From assembly GCA_025355585.1 (NCBI GenBank), contig JANXZJ010000070.1, positions 1-52,236 on the forward strand: a stretch of 52,236 bases of DNA. Reading direction: 5' to 3'. Source of the DNA: Mariniphaga sp. (GTDB lineage Bacteria > Bacteroidota > Bacteroidia > Bacteroidales > Prolixibacteraceae). The position numbers were made by a program, and so were the translations under genes. A model generated the notes under the pieces. That model had not been told where the DNA came from, ran no database searches, and was given only the letters and a program-made list of their open reading frames with translations. Below, piece after piece: positions 45,148 to 52,236 of this stretch. Within the stretch, counting starts at the first letter, position 1; every line of letters starts with the position of its first letter.

Positions 45148-45963
45148 TCAGTATAATTTGTTTGTATGTTTATCCCAATACTTCAATAAGATAAACCCAA
45201 AGAGCATCCCTCCCAAATGTGCAAAGTGTGCAATATTGCTATTCGACTGAGTTATTCCCAAATACAATTCAATAGCCCCATAACCAATTACAAAATATTT
45301 CGCCTTGATCGGAACAGGTGGAAAGAGCAACATCAATTCTGTATTAGGAAAGAGATATCCAAAGGCAAGCAAAACTCCAAAAACAGCTCCTGAGGCCCCA
45401 ATAGTTGGAATATCAACGCGTTCTACAAGAACACGCTGCACAAGATCCGTGGCCTGCTGAATATAGACTGGATTATTAGGAGCATCACCCCAATTGTTCA
45501 CGAGATCAGCAACCCATGTAGCGGGATGGCTAAGATTAGACTTCACAAAGGCAGCCAATAATTCGGGAGATGGGGTATTGACAAATGCAGCAACATGCTT
45601 CTGCAATGATTGAATCTCGAGATAAGTTACAAATGAATGAAGTGCAGCAGCGCCAAGTCCGGTGACAAAAAAGTAGATTAAAAACCGATTGGAACCCCAC
45701 ACCATTTCGAGCATCTTCCCAAACATATATAAGGCAAACATATTAAAAAACAGGTGCCAAATATCTGCATGCATAAATAAATGAGTAACAAACTGATATG
45801 GCCTAAAATGTTCCGAACCCGGATAAAACAGTCCAAGCTTTTCATTGAGATCTATCCCAATGTTTTTTAAAGCCCAGGTTGCGACCAACATAACAACGTT
45901 GATCATGATCAGGTTTTTTACAACCGGCGGCATCGAAAAGGGTGATGTCTGATATTGGTTCAT
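45148..45963 (-). CDS. Rhomboid family intramembrane serine protease (first copy)
   Basis: Typical rhomboid motifs are seen: HLFMHADIWHLFFNMFALYMFGKMLE in the first helices, catalytic serine in TIGASGAVFGVLL (near residue 190) and histidine in NIAHFAHLGGMLFGF (near 246). A long loop of about 70 residues precedes the serine helix and is an insertion relative to short rhomboids. It starts with the ATG at 45963, 54 bases past mutL. It is directly followed by a second, more diverged rhomboid gene. Confidence 0.93.
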   Translation of the reverse strand: MNQYQTSPFSMPPVVKNLIMINVVMLVATWALKNIGIDLNEKLGLFYPGSEHFRPYQFVTHLFMHADIWHLFFNMFALYMFGKMLEMVWGSNRFLIYFFVTGLGAAALHSFVTYLEIQSLQKHVAAFVNTPSPELLAAFVKSNLSHPATWVADLVNNWGDAPNNPVYIQQATDLVQRVLVERVDIPTIGASGAVFGVLLAFGYLFPNTELMLLFPPVPIKAKYFVIGYGAIELYLGITQSNSNIAHFAHLGGMLFGFILLKYWDKHTNKLY

Positions 45964-46017
45964 CGTAAATTTATCTTGTTAATAATGCAAAAATAACGAA
46001 TCGAATCGGATAGTTGA

Positions 46018-47898
46018 TCACTTGAGCAGTTTTTCAAAATCAGGAAATGAAACGATGGAGATTATAGTTTTTCCAGTCGGCGAATAATGGGGAGTCTTGC
46101 AGGCAAAAAGGTTATTGAAGAGCTCCGAAATCTCCTCTTGTTTTAATGATACGCCATAATTAATTGCCGTTGACTGGGAAAGAAGCAACGCAAGATGTTC
46201 TTTAATCTCCTCTTTCACATCCACTGGCCTGTTTTTAAAATCTTCGATAAGTTTTTGTACGAGATCAGAGGCGTTCAGATGGCTCAGCAGCGCAGGGATT
46301 CCTTCAACCACGAAATCATCATTTTCACCTTGACGGATTTCGAAACCGAGCGCTTTAAGTTCCTCGTTAAGAACAATCAATATTTCTTTATCAACAGCAT
46401 TAAGTTCAAGCACTGCCGGAAATAATTGCCTCTGACTCAAAGCCAAATGATTATCGATGATCCGCATGAAGTTCTCGAACAAAATCCGCTCGTGTGCCCG
46501 GCGCTGATCAATGACCATTAATCCCGATTTAACCGGAGTAATTATGTATTTGTTCTTGAATTGAAGGAAATTATAATTTTCCTTCATTGCAATGTCGTCG
46601 TCCGTAAATGTTTGCTGAACAGCTTCCTGCTCAATTTCATTCGAAATAGCCGAAGGAAATACAGGAGTTTGATCGCTTTGTCCTCTCTCCTGCTCAAATC
46701 CTTTGTAAAGTGCTTGCCAATTATCGAGATTCTGTCCGTCTCTGTATGAAGTTGCTCTTGAATAGTCACGATCCGCACCTCGCTCCTGTTCAAACGGGTT
46801 GAAGTTGGGATTAATTCTTATTTCGGGTTCCGGAATTCTAGAACCAGGAATCGGGCTGAGAGGAATATCGATTGACCCGGCCTGGTCGAAATCGATGGAA
46901 GGCATCAGGTTGAATTTCCCCATTGCTTCGCGAACCGAGGCTTGAATAATATGCCAGGCAGAACTCTCATCCTCAAATTTAATCTCCGTTTTTGTGGGAT
47001 GAATATTGATGTCAATCGTTGCCGGATCAACCTCAAAATAAAGAAAGTACGAAGGAAATGTTTCGGGTGGAAGAATCCGGTCGTAAGCCTGTTGAATAGC
47101 CCGGTTGAAAAACGGATGTTTCATAAATCGTCCGTTCACGAAAAAAAACTGCTCCCCTAAGGTCTTCTTTGCATATTTGGGCTGGCCAATGAAACCTGAT
47201 ATATTAATCACTGATGTGCTGGTATCAACAGGAATAAGGCTTTGGTTGATGTTCTTTCCAAAAAGGGAAACAATCCGCTTACGGACATTCTCGGAGGGAA
47301 GGTTATAGATGACGGAATTGTTGTGATACAGTTCGATAGCCAGTTCCGGGTTCGCCAGGGCTATCCGCTGCACTTCCGTGATGATATATTTAAGCTCGGA
47401 ACTATTAGATTTCAGGAATTTACGCCGTGCAGGAATGTTGAAAAAAATGTTTTTCACAGAAAAGTTCGTTCCTTCTGCACATTGATCGGCTTCCTGTTTC
47501 TGGATTGCAGAACCCAGAATATGAATGAATGTTCCAAGTTCCTCTCCATGAGGGCGTGTGCGAAGTTCAACATCAGCGACACCCGCAATCGAAGCAAGCG
47601 CTTCACCCCTGAAACCCATCGTCCGGATTGCAAACAGGTCGTTAGCTTCGCGTATTTTGGAGGTGGCATGACGTTCGAATGACATCCTTGCATCGGTAGG
47701 CGACATCCCTTTCCCATTATCGATCACCTGGATCAAAGTCCGCCCTGAATCTTTGATATTAATTGTAATTAAAGTTGCACCAGCATCAATCGCATTTTCG
47801 ACGAGTTCCTTTACGACCGAAGCCGGACGTTGAATGACCTCCCCTGCAGCAATTTGATTTGCAACTGAATCGGGTAAAAGTTGGATAATATCCGGCAC
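46018..47898 (-). CDS. mutL: MutL, DNA mismatch repair protein
   Basis: MutL links mismatch recognition by MutS to strand incision. The GHKL ATPase domain has ELVENAIDAGATLI, VIDNGKGM and RTMGFRGEALASIAGV in the first 110 residues, then the S5-like domain (INIHPTKTEIKFED). The C-terminal dimerisation domain starts near 440. The endonuclease-type motif is present in an altered form, DQRRAHERILFE. The start is GTG, because an in-frame TAA lies directly upstream; the resulting MPDIIQLLPDSVANQIAAGEV is the standard N terminus. The 626 residues are normal. A nucleotidyltransferase gene ends 40 bases upstream. Confidence 0.96.
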   Translation of the reverse strand: MPDIIQLLPDSVANQIAAGEVIQRPASVVKELVENAIDAGATLITINIKDSGRTLIQVIDNGKGMSPTDARMSFERHATSKIREANDLFAIRTMGFRGEALASIAGVADVELRTRPHGEELGTFIHILGSAIQKQEADQCAEGTNFSVKNIFFNIPARRKFLKSNSSELKYIITEVQRIALANPELAIELYHNNSVIYNLPSENVRKRIVSLFGKNINQSLIPVDTSTSVINISGFIGQPKYAKKTLGEQFFFVNGRFMKHPFFNRAIQQAYDRILPPETFPSYFLYFEVDPATIDINIHPTKTEIKFEDESSAWHIIQASVREAMGKFNLMPSIDFDQAGSIDIPLSPIPGSRIPEPEIRINPNFNPFEQERGADRDYSRATSYRDGQNLDNWQALYKGFEQERGQSDQTPVFPSAISNEIEQEAVQQTFTDDDIAMKENYNFLQFKNKYIITPVKSGLMVIDQRRAHERILFENFMRIIDNHLALSQRQLFPAVLELNAVDKEILIVLNEELKALGFEIRQGENDDFVVEGIPALLSHLNASDLVQKLIEDFKNRPVDVKEEIKEHLALLLSQSTAINYGVSLKQEEISELFNNLFACKTPHYSPTGKTIISIVSFPDFEKLLK

Positions 47899-47938
47899 TT
47901 ATAAATTCTTAGTTTAAATTACAAATATAACTCAAATT

Positions 47939-48565
47939 TCATTTCAGGTAATCACTTACCACCTTTGAAATACCCTTTTTAACCAGTTCCCAGGTTTGCT
48001 TTTTGAAACTTACTGGTGCATCACTCTCATCCGCATCGGCGAAGTAGGTGATGGCATTTGGAATGCTAATAGCGAGCATCTGGCTGGGATATTTTTGTTT
48101 GTGCCAGTCAATCAATTGTTGCAGTGGGTAATGCTGAAGTAATTCATATAAATCCCAAAAATCCTTTTTCTGCCCTCGCCCAAGTATGGCCTGGATTTTC
48201 ATAGCTGAAATATCAGCGTTACTGTACATCCTGATATTGTCTTCCAAAACAAATTCTGCAATAGGGAGATGCGGAAAGTAAACAATATCAACCTTAATTC
48301 TTTGAATGTTACAGAAAATTCCAATCTTCTTATGTCCACTTTCATAATCGAAATCGCTCCCAAATTCAAGCGTCAATTCGTTTTCAATACTTAGATGGTC
48401 AAATTTTTCATGATAGAATAAATCCAGATCCACCGAACTGCGATGTCCATATCGAAGCGAAAGCGCTGTTCCTCCCACCAACGAAAATGAATGAAGAGAT
48501 GGTAGTTCCATCAGGCTTTTCAGTAGGGAAAAAGTTCGGGATTCAACTGCCTCAGTATGTAACAT
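47939..48565 (-). CDS. Nucleotidyltransferase AbiEii/AbiGii family protein (toxin-like)
   Basis: This protein belongs to the nucleotidyltransferase fold family that includes AbiEii toxins. The motif SLVGGTALSLRYGHRSSVDLDLF (GG at 31-32, DLDLF at 46-50) is the nucleotide and metal site. KDFWDLYELL near 135-145 is the second family signature. AbiEii-type toxins are known to transfer nucleotides to tRNA or other targets; the target here is unknown. It overlaps by 46 bases the end of an upstream 109-residue gene, the likely partner or antitoxin. The 208-residue length is shorter than classical AbiEii but usual for this subgroup. Confidence 0.82.
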   Translation of the reverse strand: MLHTEAVESRTFSLLKSLMELPSLHSFSLVGGTALSLRYGHRSSVDLDLFYHEKFDHLSIENELTLEFGSDFDYESGHKKIGIFCNIQRIKVDIVYFPHLPIAEFVLEDNIRMYSNADISAMKIQAILGRGQKKDFWDLYELLQHYPLQQLIDWHKQKYPSQMLAISIPNAITYFADADESDAPVSFKKQTWELVKKGISKVVSDYLK

Positions 48566-48849
48566 CTGAATTCATTTAATGGTTTATCTATGACTGCGCT
48601 GGCAAGATGTATCCTATGCTCAGGTAGATATTTTGCGTGTAATAAAGCATCTATCACCTTTTCATCGCCATAATACCTGCGGCACTGACGGATATCCTCA
48701 ACATCGCCACGCGAAAAAACCCGTTCAATCACAAAATTAGCCTTGGCGTCGTAGTCAATCAGCTCAAAGTTCACATCCCAAAAAATGCGCTTTTCGAATA
48801 TGGGTTTTACCTTTAAATCCATATTGCGAAGGTAATAAAAACGGTTCAT
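48520..48849 (-). CDS. Small partner protein of the AbiEii-like gene (DUF6922-like)
   Basis: The 109-residue protein shows the features of a family often encoded just before AbiEii-like nucleotidyltransferases in Bacteroidota: FEKRIFWDVNFELIDYDAKA, then FVIERVFSRGDVEDIRQCRRYYGDEKV. This resembles a short antitoxin-like helical protein. Its end overlaps the next gene by 46 bases, so the two are coupled. An alternative ATG lies at 48822. A role as antitoxin is inferred from gene order, not seen directly. Confidence 0.7.
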   Translation of the reverse strand: MNRFYYLRNMDLKVKPIFEKRIFWDVNFELIDYDAKANFVIERVFSRGDVEDIRQCRRYYGDEKVIDALLHAKYLPEHRIHLASAVIDKPLNEFRCYILRQLNPELFPY

Positions 48850-48945
48850 GATAATGAATTTCCGGATTCATGTTTTGTAAAAAGTAACGATTGATAATTC
48901 GTTTATTTATTGTAATTTCATCTAACGTTAGTTAACTACCTAAAA

Positions 48946-50481
48946 ATGCTTGTAAAAACCTATGGTAGTGCAGTTCATGGAATTGATGCTACCACAATTA
49001 CAATAGAAACAGACGTCTCCAGGGGAATTCGCTTTAACCTTGTTGGCTTGCCCGACAATGCCGTAAAGGAGAGCCAGCAACGCATCGATTCGGCTTTGCG
49101 CTTTAATGGGTATAAACTTCCCGGGAAAAAGATAGTTATCAATATGGCACCTGCCGATATCCGCAAGGAAGGATCGGCTTACGACCTACCCATCGCCATA
49201 GGAATTCTGGCCGCCTCTGAACAGATAGTCGCCCCTGACCTTCATAAGTATATGATGATGGGAGAACTTTCACTCGATGGCGGATTGCAAACAGTGAAAG
49301 GGATTCTTCCCATCGCGATCCGGGCGCGTGAAGAGGGCTTTGAAGGGTTTATCCTTCCAAAACAAAATGCCCGCGAAGCGGCAGTCGTCGACAAACTAAA
49401 GATTTTCGGTGTCGAGAACCTTAAAGAGGTGATTGATTTCTTATCCGGTCGTTTAGTTATCGAACAGACAATTATTGATACACGCGAAGAGTTTAAAGCC
49501 AAAATTTCGAATTACGATATCGATTTTGCAGACGTCAAAGGTCAGGAAAATGTAAAGCGTGCGCTCGAAATTTCGGCCGCCGGGGGACACAATTTAATAA
49601 TGATCGGACCGCCAGGAGCAGGTAAAACCATGCTCGCCAAGCGAATACCTACAATACTTCCACCTTTCAGTCTCAAGGAGGCACTCGAGACTACAAAGAT
49701 TCATTCCGTAGCAGGAAAGATTGAGCGCGAAACATCATTGATGACCTTGCGGCCTTTTCGGTGCCCACATCATACAATTTCTGATGTTGCACTCGTAGGT
49801 GGCGGAACCTTTCCTCAACCTGGTGAAATTTCCCTTGCACATAATGGCGTTTTATTTCTCGACGAGTTGCCAGAATTTAAACGGACGGTTCTTGAGGTTT
49901 TACGCCAACCTCTTGAAGATAGACTGATCACAATTTCAAGAGCGAAATTTTCCGTTGAATATCCTGCCAGTTTTATGCTTGTTGCCTCGATGAACCCTTG
50001 TCCTTGCGGATTTTACAACCACCCTACAAAACCATGCGTTTGTGGTCCCGGAATGGTGCAAAAATACCTGAGCCGAATATCCGGACCGTTGCTCGACCGG
50101 ATCGATATCCACCTCGAAGTAGTTCCGGTTCCGTTCAGCGATCTTACGGAAATGAAACCGGGAGAGAAAAGCGAAACTGTTCGTCAACGCGTAATCAGTG
50201 CACGCGAAATTCAACGTGAAAGATTTCACGACACCGAAATTTATTGTAATGCGCAGATGAGTTCAAAAATGTTGCATCAATATTGTAATCCCGATCAGGC
50301 CGGCCATCAGCTTCTTAAGAATGCAATGGAGAAACTGGGTTTGTCTGCCAGGGCTTATGATCGTATTCTGAAGGTTTCCCGGACAATAGCGGACCTCGAA
50401 GGTATTGAATCCATTCAGGCCGACCATCTTGGCGAAGCTATTCAATACCGGAGTCTTGACCGCGAATCGTGGGGGGCTTAG
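48946..50481 (+). CDS. comM: YifB/ComM family Mg-chelatase-like AAA ATPase
   Basis: The 511-residue protein matches the ComM/YifB family. The N-terminal Lon-like fold (about 1-170) starts LVKTYGSAVHGIDATTITIETDVSRG. Walker A is GPPGAGKTMLAK near 222, and the sensor and arginine regions include FRCPHHTISDVALVGGG and SMNPCPCGFYNHP, with two cysteine-bearing loops. ComM acts as a branch-migration helicase during natural transformation in other bacteria; whether this organism is transformable is unknown. It is divergent from the AbiEii pair. Confidence 0.93.
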   Translation: MLVKTYGSAVHGIDATTITIETDVSRGIRFNLVGLPDNAVKESQQRIDSALRFNGYKLPGKKIVINMAPADIRKEGSAYDLPIAIGILAASEQIVAPDLHKYMMMGELSLDGGLQTVKGILPIAIRAREEGFEGFILPKQNAREAAVVDKLKIFGVENLKEVIDFLSGRLVIEQTIIDTREEFKAKISNYDIDFADVKGQENVKRALEISAAGGHNLIMIGPPGAGKTMLAKRIPTILPPFSLKEALETTKIHSVAGKIERETSLMTLRPFRCPHHTISDVALVGGGTFPQPGEISLAHNGVLFLDELPEFKRTVLEVLRQPLEDRLITISRAKFSVEYPASFMLVASMNPCPCGFYNHPTKPCVCGPGMVQKYLSRISGPLLDRIDIHLEVVPVPFSDLTEMKPGEKSETVRQRVISAREIQRERFHDTEIYCNAQMSSKMLHQYCNPDQAGHQLLKNAMEKLGLSARAYDRILKVSRTIADLEGIESIQADHLGEAIQYRSLDRESWGA

Positions 50482-50584
50482 TCATTTCCAAAGTAAAAGT
50501 ATAATTTTACAGTCGATATTGATTCAAGGTTACGAATTTAAAACAATATATCTTTATTATTGTTTTAATTAAAAATCGATTAAC

Positions 50585-51259
50585 ATGCCAGATAAATTCT
50601 CAGATCCAATTGGTCGGCTCATGGGTTTGCGCTACAAGTCGCATCCATGGCACGGTGTTCACATTGGTGATCACGTTCCAGAAAAGGTAACCGCTTTTAT
50701 TGAGGTGGTCCCAACAGATACCGTTAAGTATGAAGTCGATAAAGATACAGGATATCTCAAAATAGACCGGCCGCAGCAGTATTCAAATGTAGTTCCGGCG
50801 CTTTATGGATTCATTCCTCAGACTTATTGTGGCAAGAAAGTGGCTAAGTTTTGTATGGATAAAGCCGGACTTAAAGGGGTGAAAGGAGATGGAGATCCGC
50901 TTGATATTGTGGTACTTACCGAAAAATCGATTCACCATGGTGATATTCTTGTCACTGCACGGCCAATCGGTGGATTTAGAATGATCGACGGAAATGAGGC
51001 CGATGATAAGATTATCGCGGTGCTCAACAATGACTTTGTTTATGGCCATTTTAACGATCTAACCGATGTTCCCGAAACGATTATCACGCGACTCCGACAT
51101 TACTTCCTTACTTATAAAGACTTGCCGGGTGAAGAGAAAAATTCTGTGATCACACATGTTTACAGCAAAGAAGAAGCTTATGAAGTGATCCAATGCGCGA
51201 TTGATGATTATCATTCACGTTTTGAAAATCTCGGAAAATTACTTCTTCTTGATGACTAA
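50585..51259 (+). CDS. ppa: Inorganic pyrophosphatase
   Basis: The enzyme hydrolyses pyrophosphate to phosphate in the cytoplasm. It shows the family I signature GDGDPLDIVVL with the metal-binding aspartates, and YGFIPQTYCG and HFNDLTDVPE in the expected order. The 224-residue length fits the longer family I form known in Bacteroidota. The gene stands alone, with a terminator at 51302-51350. Confidence 0.95.
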   Translation: MPDKFSDPIGRLMGLRYKSHPWHGVHIGDHVPEKVTAFIEVVPTDTVKYEVDKDTGYLKIDRPQQYSNVVPALYGFIPQTYCGKKVAKFCMDKAGLKGVKGDGDPLDIVVLTEKSIHHGDILVTARPIGGFRMIDGNEADDKIIAVLNNDFVYGHFNDLTDVPETIITRLRHYFLTYKDLPGEEKNSVITHVYSKEEAYEVIQCAIDDYHSRFENLGKLLLLDD

Positions 51260-51301
51260 ACGATCGTTACTGCAGCAACCATCTGAAAAACAATAACTAT
51301 T

Positions 51302-51350
51302 AAACACCCGGAAATTCTGCCACTTAGATTTTCCGGGTGTTTTGTTTTTA
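51302..51350 (+). terminator. Intrinsic terminator after ppa
   Basis: AAACACCCGGAAA (51302-51314) and TTTCCGGGTGTTT (51330-51342) form a 13-bp perfect stem with a 15-base loop, followed by TGTTTTTA. Confidence 0.9.
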
Positions 51351-51432
51351 TTTTCCCCATCACTGCCTGGTTTTTCATTTTCATGTCAAATAACCGAATC
51401 ATCCGGCAATAAATATTAACCGCCTTGCATTA

Positions 51433-51573
51433 CAGTACTATGAAAAATCCTGTAGGGCAGCTTCAATCATAACAGGACGGTGAAAACACCTGCAGGTCGG
51501 AATACTTTTCAGCAGGATGGCGAAAAAACGTGCAGGACCGTAAGAATCGGTGCAGGACTTATTTTCCCTATAG
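51433..51573. repeat. 20-bp degenerate tandem repeat, about seven copies
   Basis: Units start at 51433, 51453, 51473, 51493, 51513, 51533 and 51553, with the last 21 bases long; a possible eighth begins at 51574 (CAGATC). The best copies read CAGGACGGTGAAAACACCTG, CAGGTCGGAATACTTTTCAG, CAGGATGGCGAAAAAACGTG and CAGGACCGTAAGAATCGGTG. The repeated core is GCAGGWC. Its reverse complement (GWCCTGC) is the core of the 42-bp array at 12.8 kb, so the two arrays look related. It is intergenic, between the ppa terminator and the promoter of the next gene. Confidence 0.82.
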
Positions 51574-51657
51574 CAGATCACTTTTTTATGTGAAAAGCAT
51601 GAGAAAAACTGATCATCTGTTTAAAAAAATATGATTACTTTTCGACGCTCGTTTCAT

Positions 51658-51690
51658 TTTGAATCCGGCAACCTACAAATCGTATTTTTG
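51658..51690 (+). promoter_or_regulatory. Promoter of the MFS transporter gene
   Basis: TTTG (51658-51661) lies 21 bases before TATTTTTG (51683-51690), an exact match to the Bacteroidota consensus. The ATG at 51716 is 25 bases further. Confidence 0.72.
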
Positions 51691-51715
51691 CATTCACACC
51701 GAATTAATTAAGGTT

Positions 51716-52236
51716 ATGGGGATCAGGTATCGTCTTACATTAATGAATTTTCTGCAGTTTTTTATCTGGGGATCGTGGCTGATCTCGCTCGGCAGTTACA
51801 TGGGGAACACCCTCAGTTTCACAGGAGGTCAGATCGGAAGCATTTTTGCCACAATGGGAATCGCCTCCTTGTTTATGCCAGGATTGCTGGGTATCGTTGC
51901 TGACCGCTGGATCAATGCGGAGCGCGTACTTGGAATGTGCCATATTGTTGGCGCCACACTTCTATTCTGGGCATCCACCGTCACCGATCCGCAGCTTATG
52001 TATTTAATCATGCTGTTTAATGCAATGGCGTACATGCCAACAATTGCATTAAATAACACTGTATCTTATAATGTCCTTGAACAAAAAGGGTTTGATGTGG
52101 TGAAAGATTTTCCCCCTATCCGGGTATGGGGTACTGTTGGTTTTATCTGTGCGATGTGGGTCGTCGATTTATGCGGATGGAGTCTTAGTCCTTTGCAACT
52201 CTATATCGGAGCGGCATCTTCATTATTTATAGGAAT
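51716..52236 (+). CDS. MFS nucleoside transporter (NHS/NupG type), N-terminal part
   Basis: The open frame runs from an ATG at 51716 off the end of the window, covering 173 codons. The translation starts RLTLMNFLQFFIWGSWLISL, has MPGLLGIVADRWI in the loop after helix 2 and NTVSYNVLEQKGFDVVKDF followed by PPIRVWGTVGFICAMW, all typical of the nucleoside:proton symporter branch of the MFS. About five helices are visible. It is an inner-membrane importer of nucleosides in known members. The rest of the gene is outside the window. Confidence 0.85.
   Translation, partial: MGIRYRLTLMNFLQFFIWGSWLISLGSYMGNTLSFTGGQIGSIFATMGIASLFMPGLLGIVADRWINAERVLGMCHIVGATLLFWASTVTDPQLMYLIMLFNAMAYMPTIALNNTVSYNVLEQKGFDVVKDFPPIRVWGTVGFICAMWVVDLCGWSLSPLQLYIGAASSLFIG

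Noticed and set aside
1-52236. tRNA or rRNA genes, transposases, phage genes
   Set aside because: Intergenic regions were read for cloverleaf-like arms and the frames for transposase motifs; none was convincing. A tRNA or Rfam search would settle this.

Overview
The window looks like a chromosomal segment of a Bacteroidota bacterium, most plausibly an environmental Bacteroidales/Marinilabiliales-type organism. This rests on a SusC/SusD pair next to glycan genes, A/T-rich leaders with little Shine-Dalgarno signal, several promoters of the TTTG-N19-21-TAnnTTTG type, a ribosomal protein S16 with a long Ala/Glu-rich tail, a DUF2807 head-GIN protein, and many intergenic hairpin terminators. No tRNA, rRNA, CRISPR array, phage gene or transposase was seen. 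Placement below phylum is inference.

Layout. 1-1.6 kb: an OmpA-type outer-membrane protein preceded by a 23-bp direct repeat. 1.7-12.5 kb (minus strand): a small polysaccharide-utilisation locus. In transcription order it holds SusC, SusD, a sodium/solute symporter and a GH130 mannosyl-glucose phosphorylase, with a large membrane-spanning regulator at the end. The regulator joins a periplasmic beta-propeller to a cytoplasmic SARP-like DNA-binding output and is the most unusual gene here. 12.7-13.1 kb: a 42-bp (2 x 21) tandem repeat of eight copies. 13.2-28.4 kb (minus strand): housekeeping genes, namely a malic enzyme/phosphotransacetylase fusion, SbcCD nuclease, an EamA transporter, ClpB, Mfd, a DUF1697 protein and a small membrane protein. 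28.6-34.7 kb (plus strand): a secreted low-complexity protein, a DUF4136 lipoprotein, a diaminopimelate decarboxylase-like enzyme, a glycosyltransferase and a threonylcarbamoyl-AMP synthase. 34.8-36.9 kb (minus strand): a DUF2807 protein, RimM and S16. 37.1-43.1 kb (plus strand): two paralogous lipoproteins, DnaE and thioredoxin. 43.2-48.8 kb (minus strand): a tight cluster of an AbiEii-type nucleotidyltransferase pair, MutL, two rhomboid proteases and a membrane-anchored EEP hydrolase. 48.9-52.2 kb (plus strand): a ComM/YifB ATPase, pyrophosphatase, another tandem repeat (20 bp, about seven copies) and the start of an MFS nucleoside transporter cut by the window edge.

How it works together. 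In the glycan locus, SusC/D would import a manno-oligosaccharide, the symporter would carry it (or a trimmed disaccharide) over the inner membrane, and the GH130 enzyme would phosphorolyse mannosyl-glucose to mannose 1-phosphate and glucose. The adjacent regulator is a good candidate for sensing the sugar in the periplasm. Spaced CGATTAA-type boxes occur upstream of both susC and the regulator gene. Much of the rest is genome maintenance (SbcCD, Mfd, MutL, DnaE) and protein quality control (ClpB, rhomboids, thioredoxin).

Limits. All family calls are from reading the translations; no search or alignment was run. Where the longest reading frame began with TTG or GTG, a better-supported start was chosen and the reason is given.
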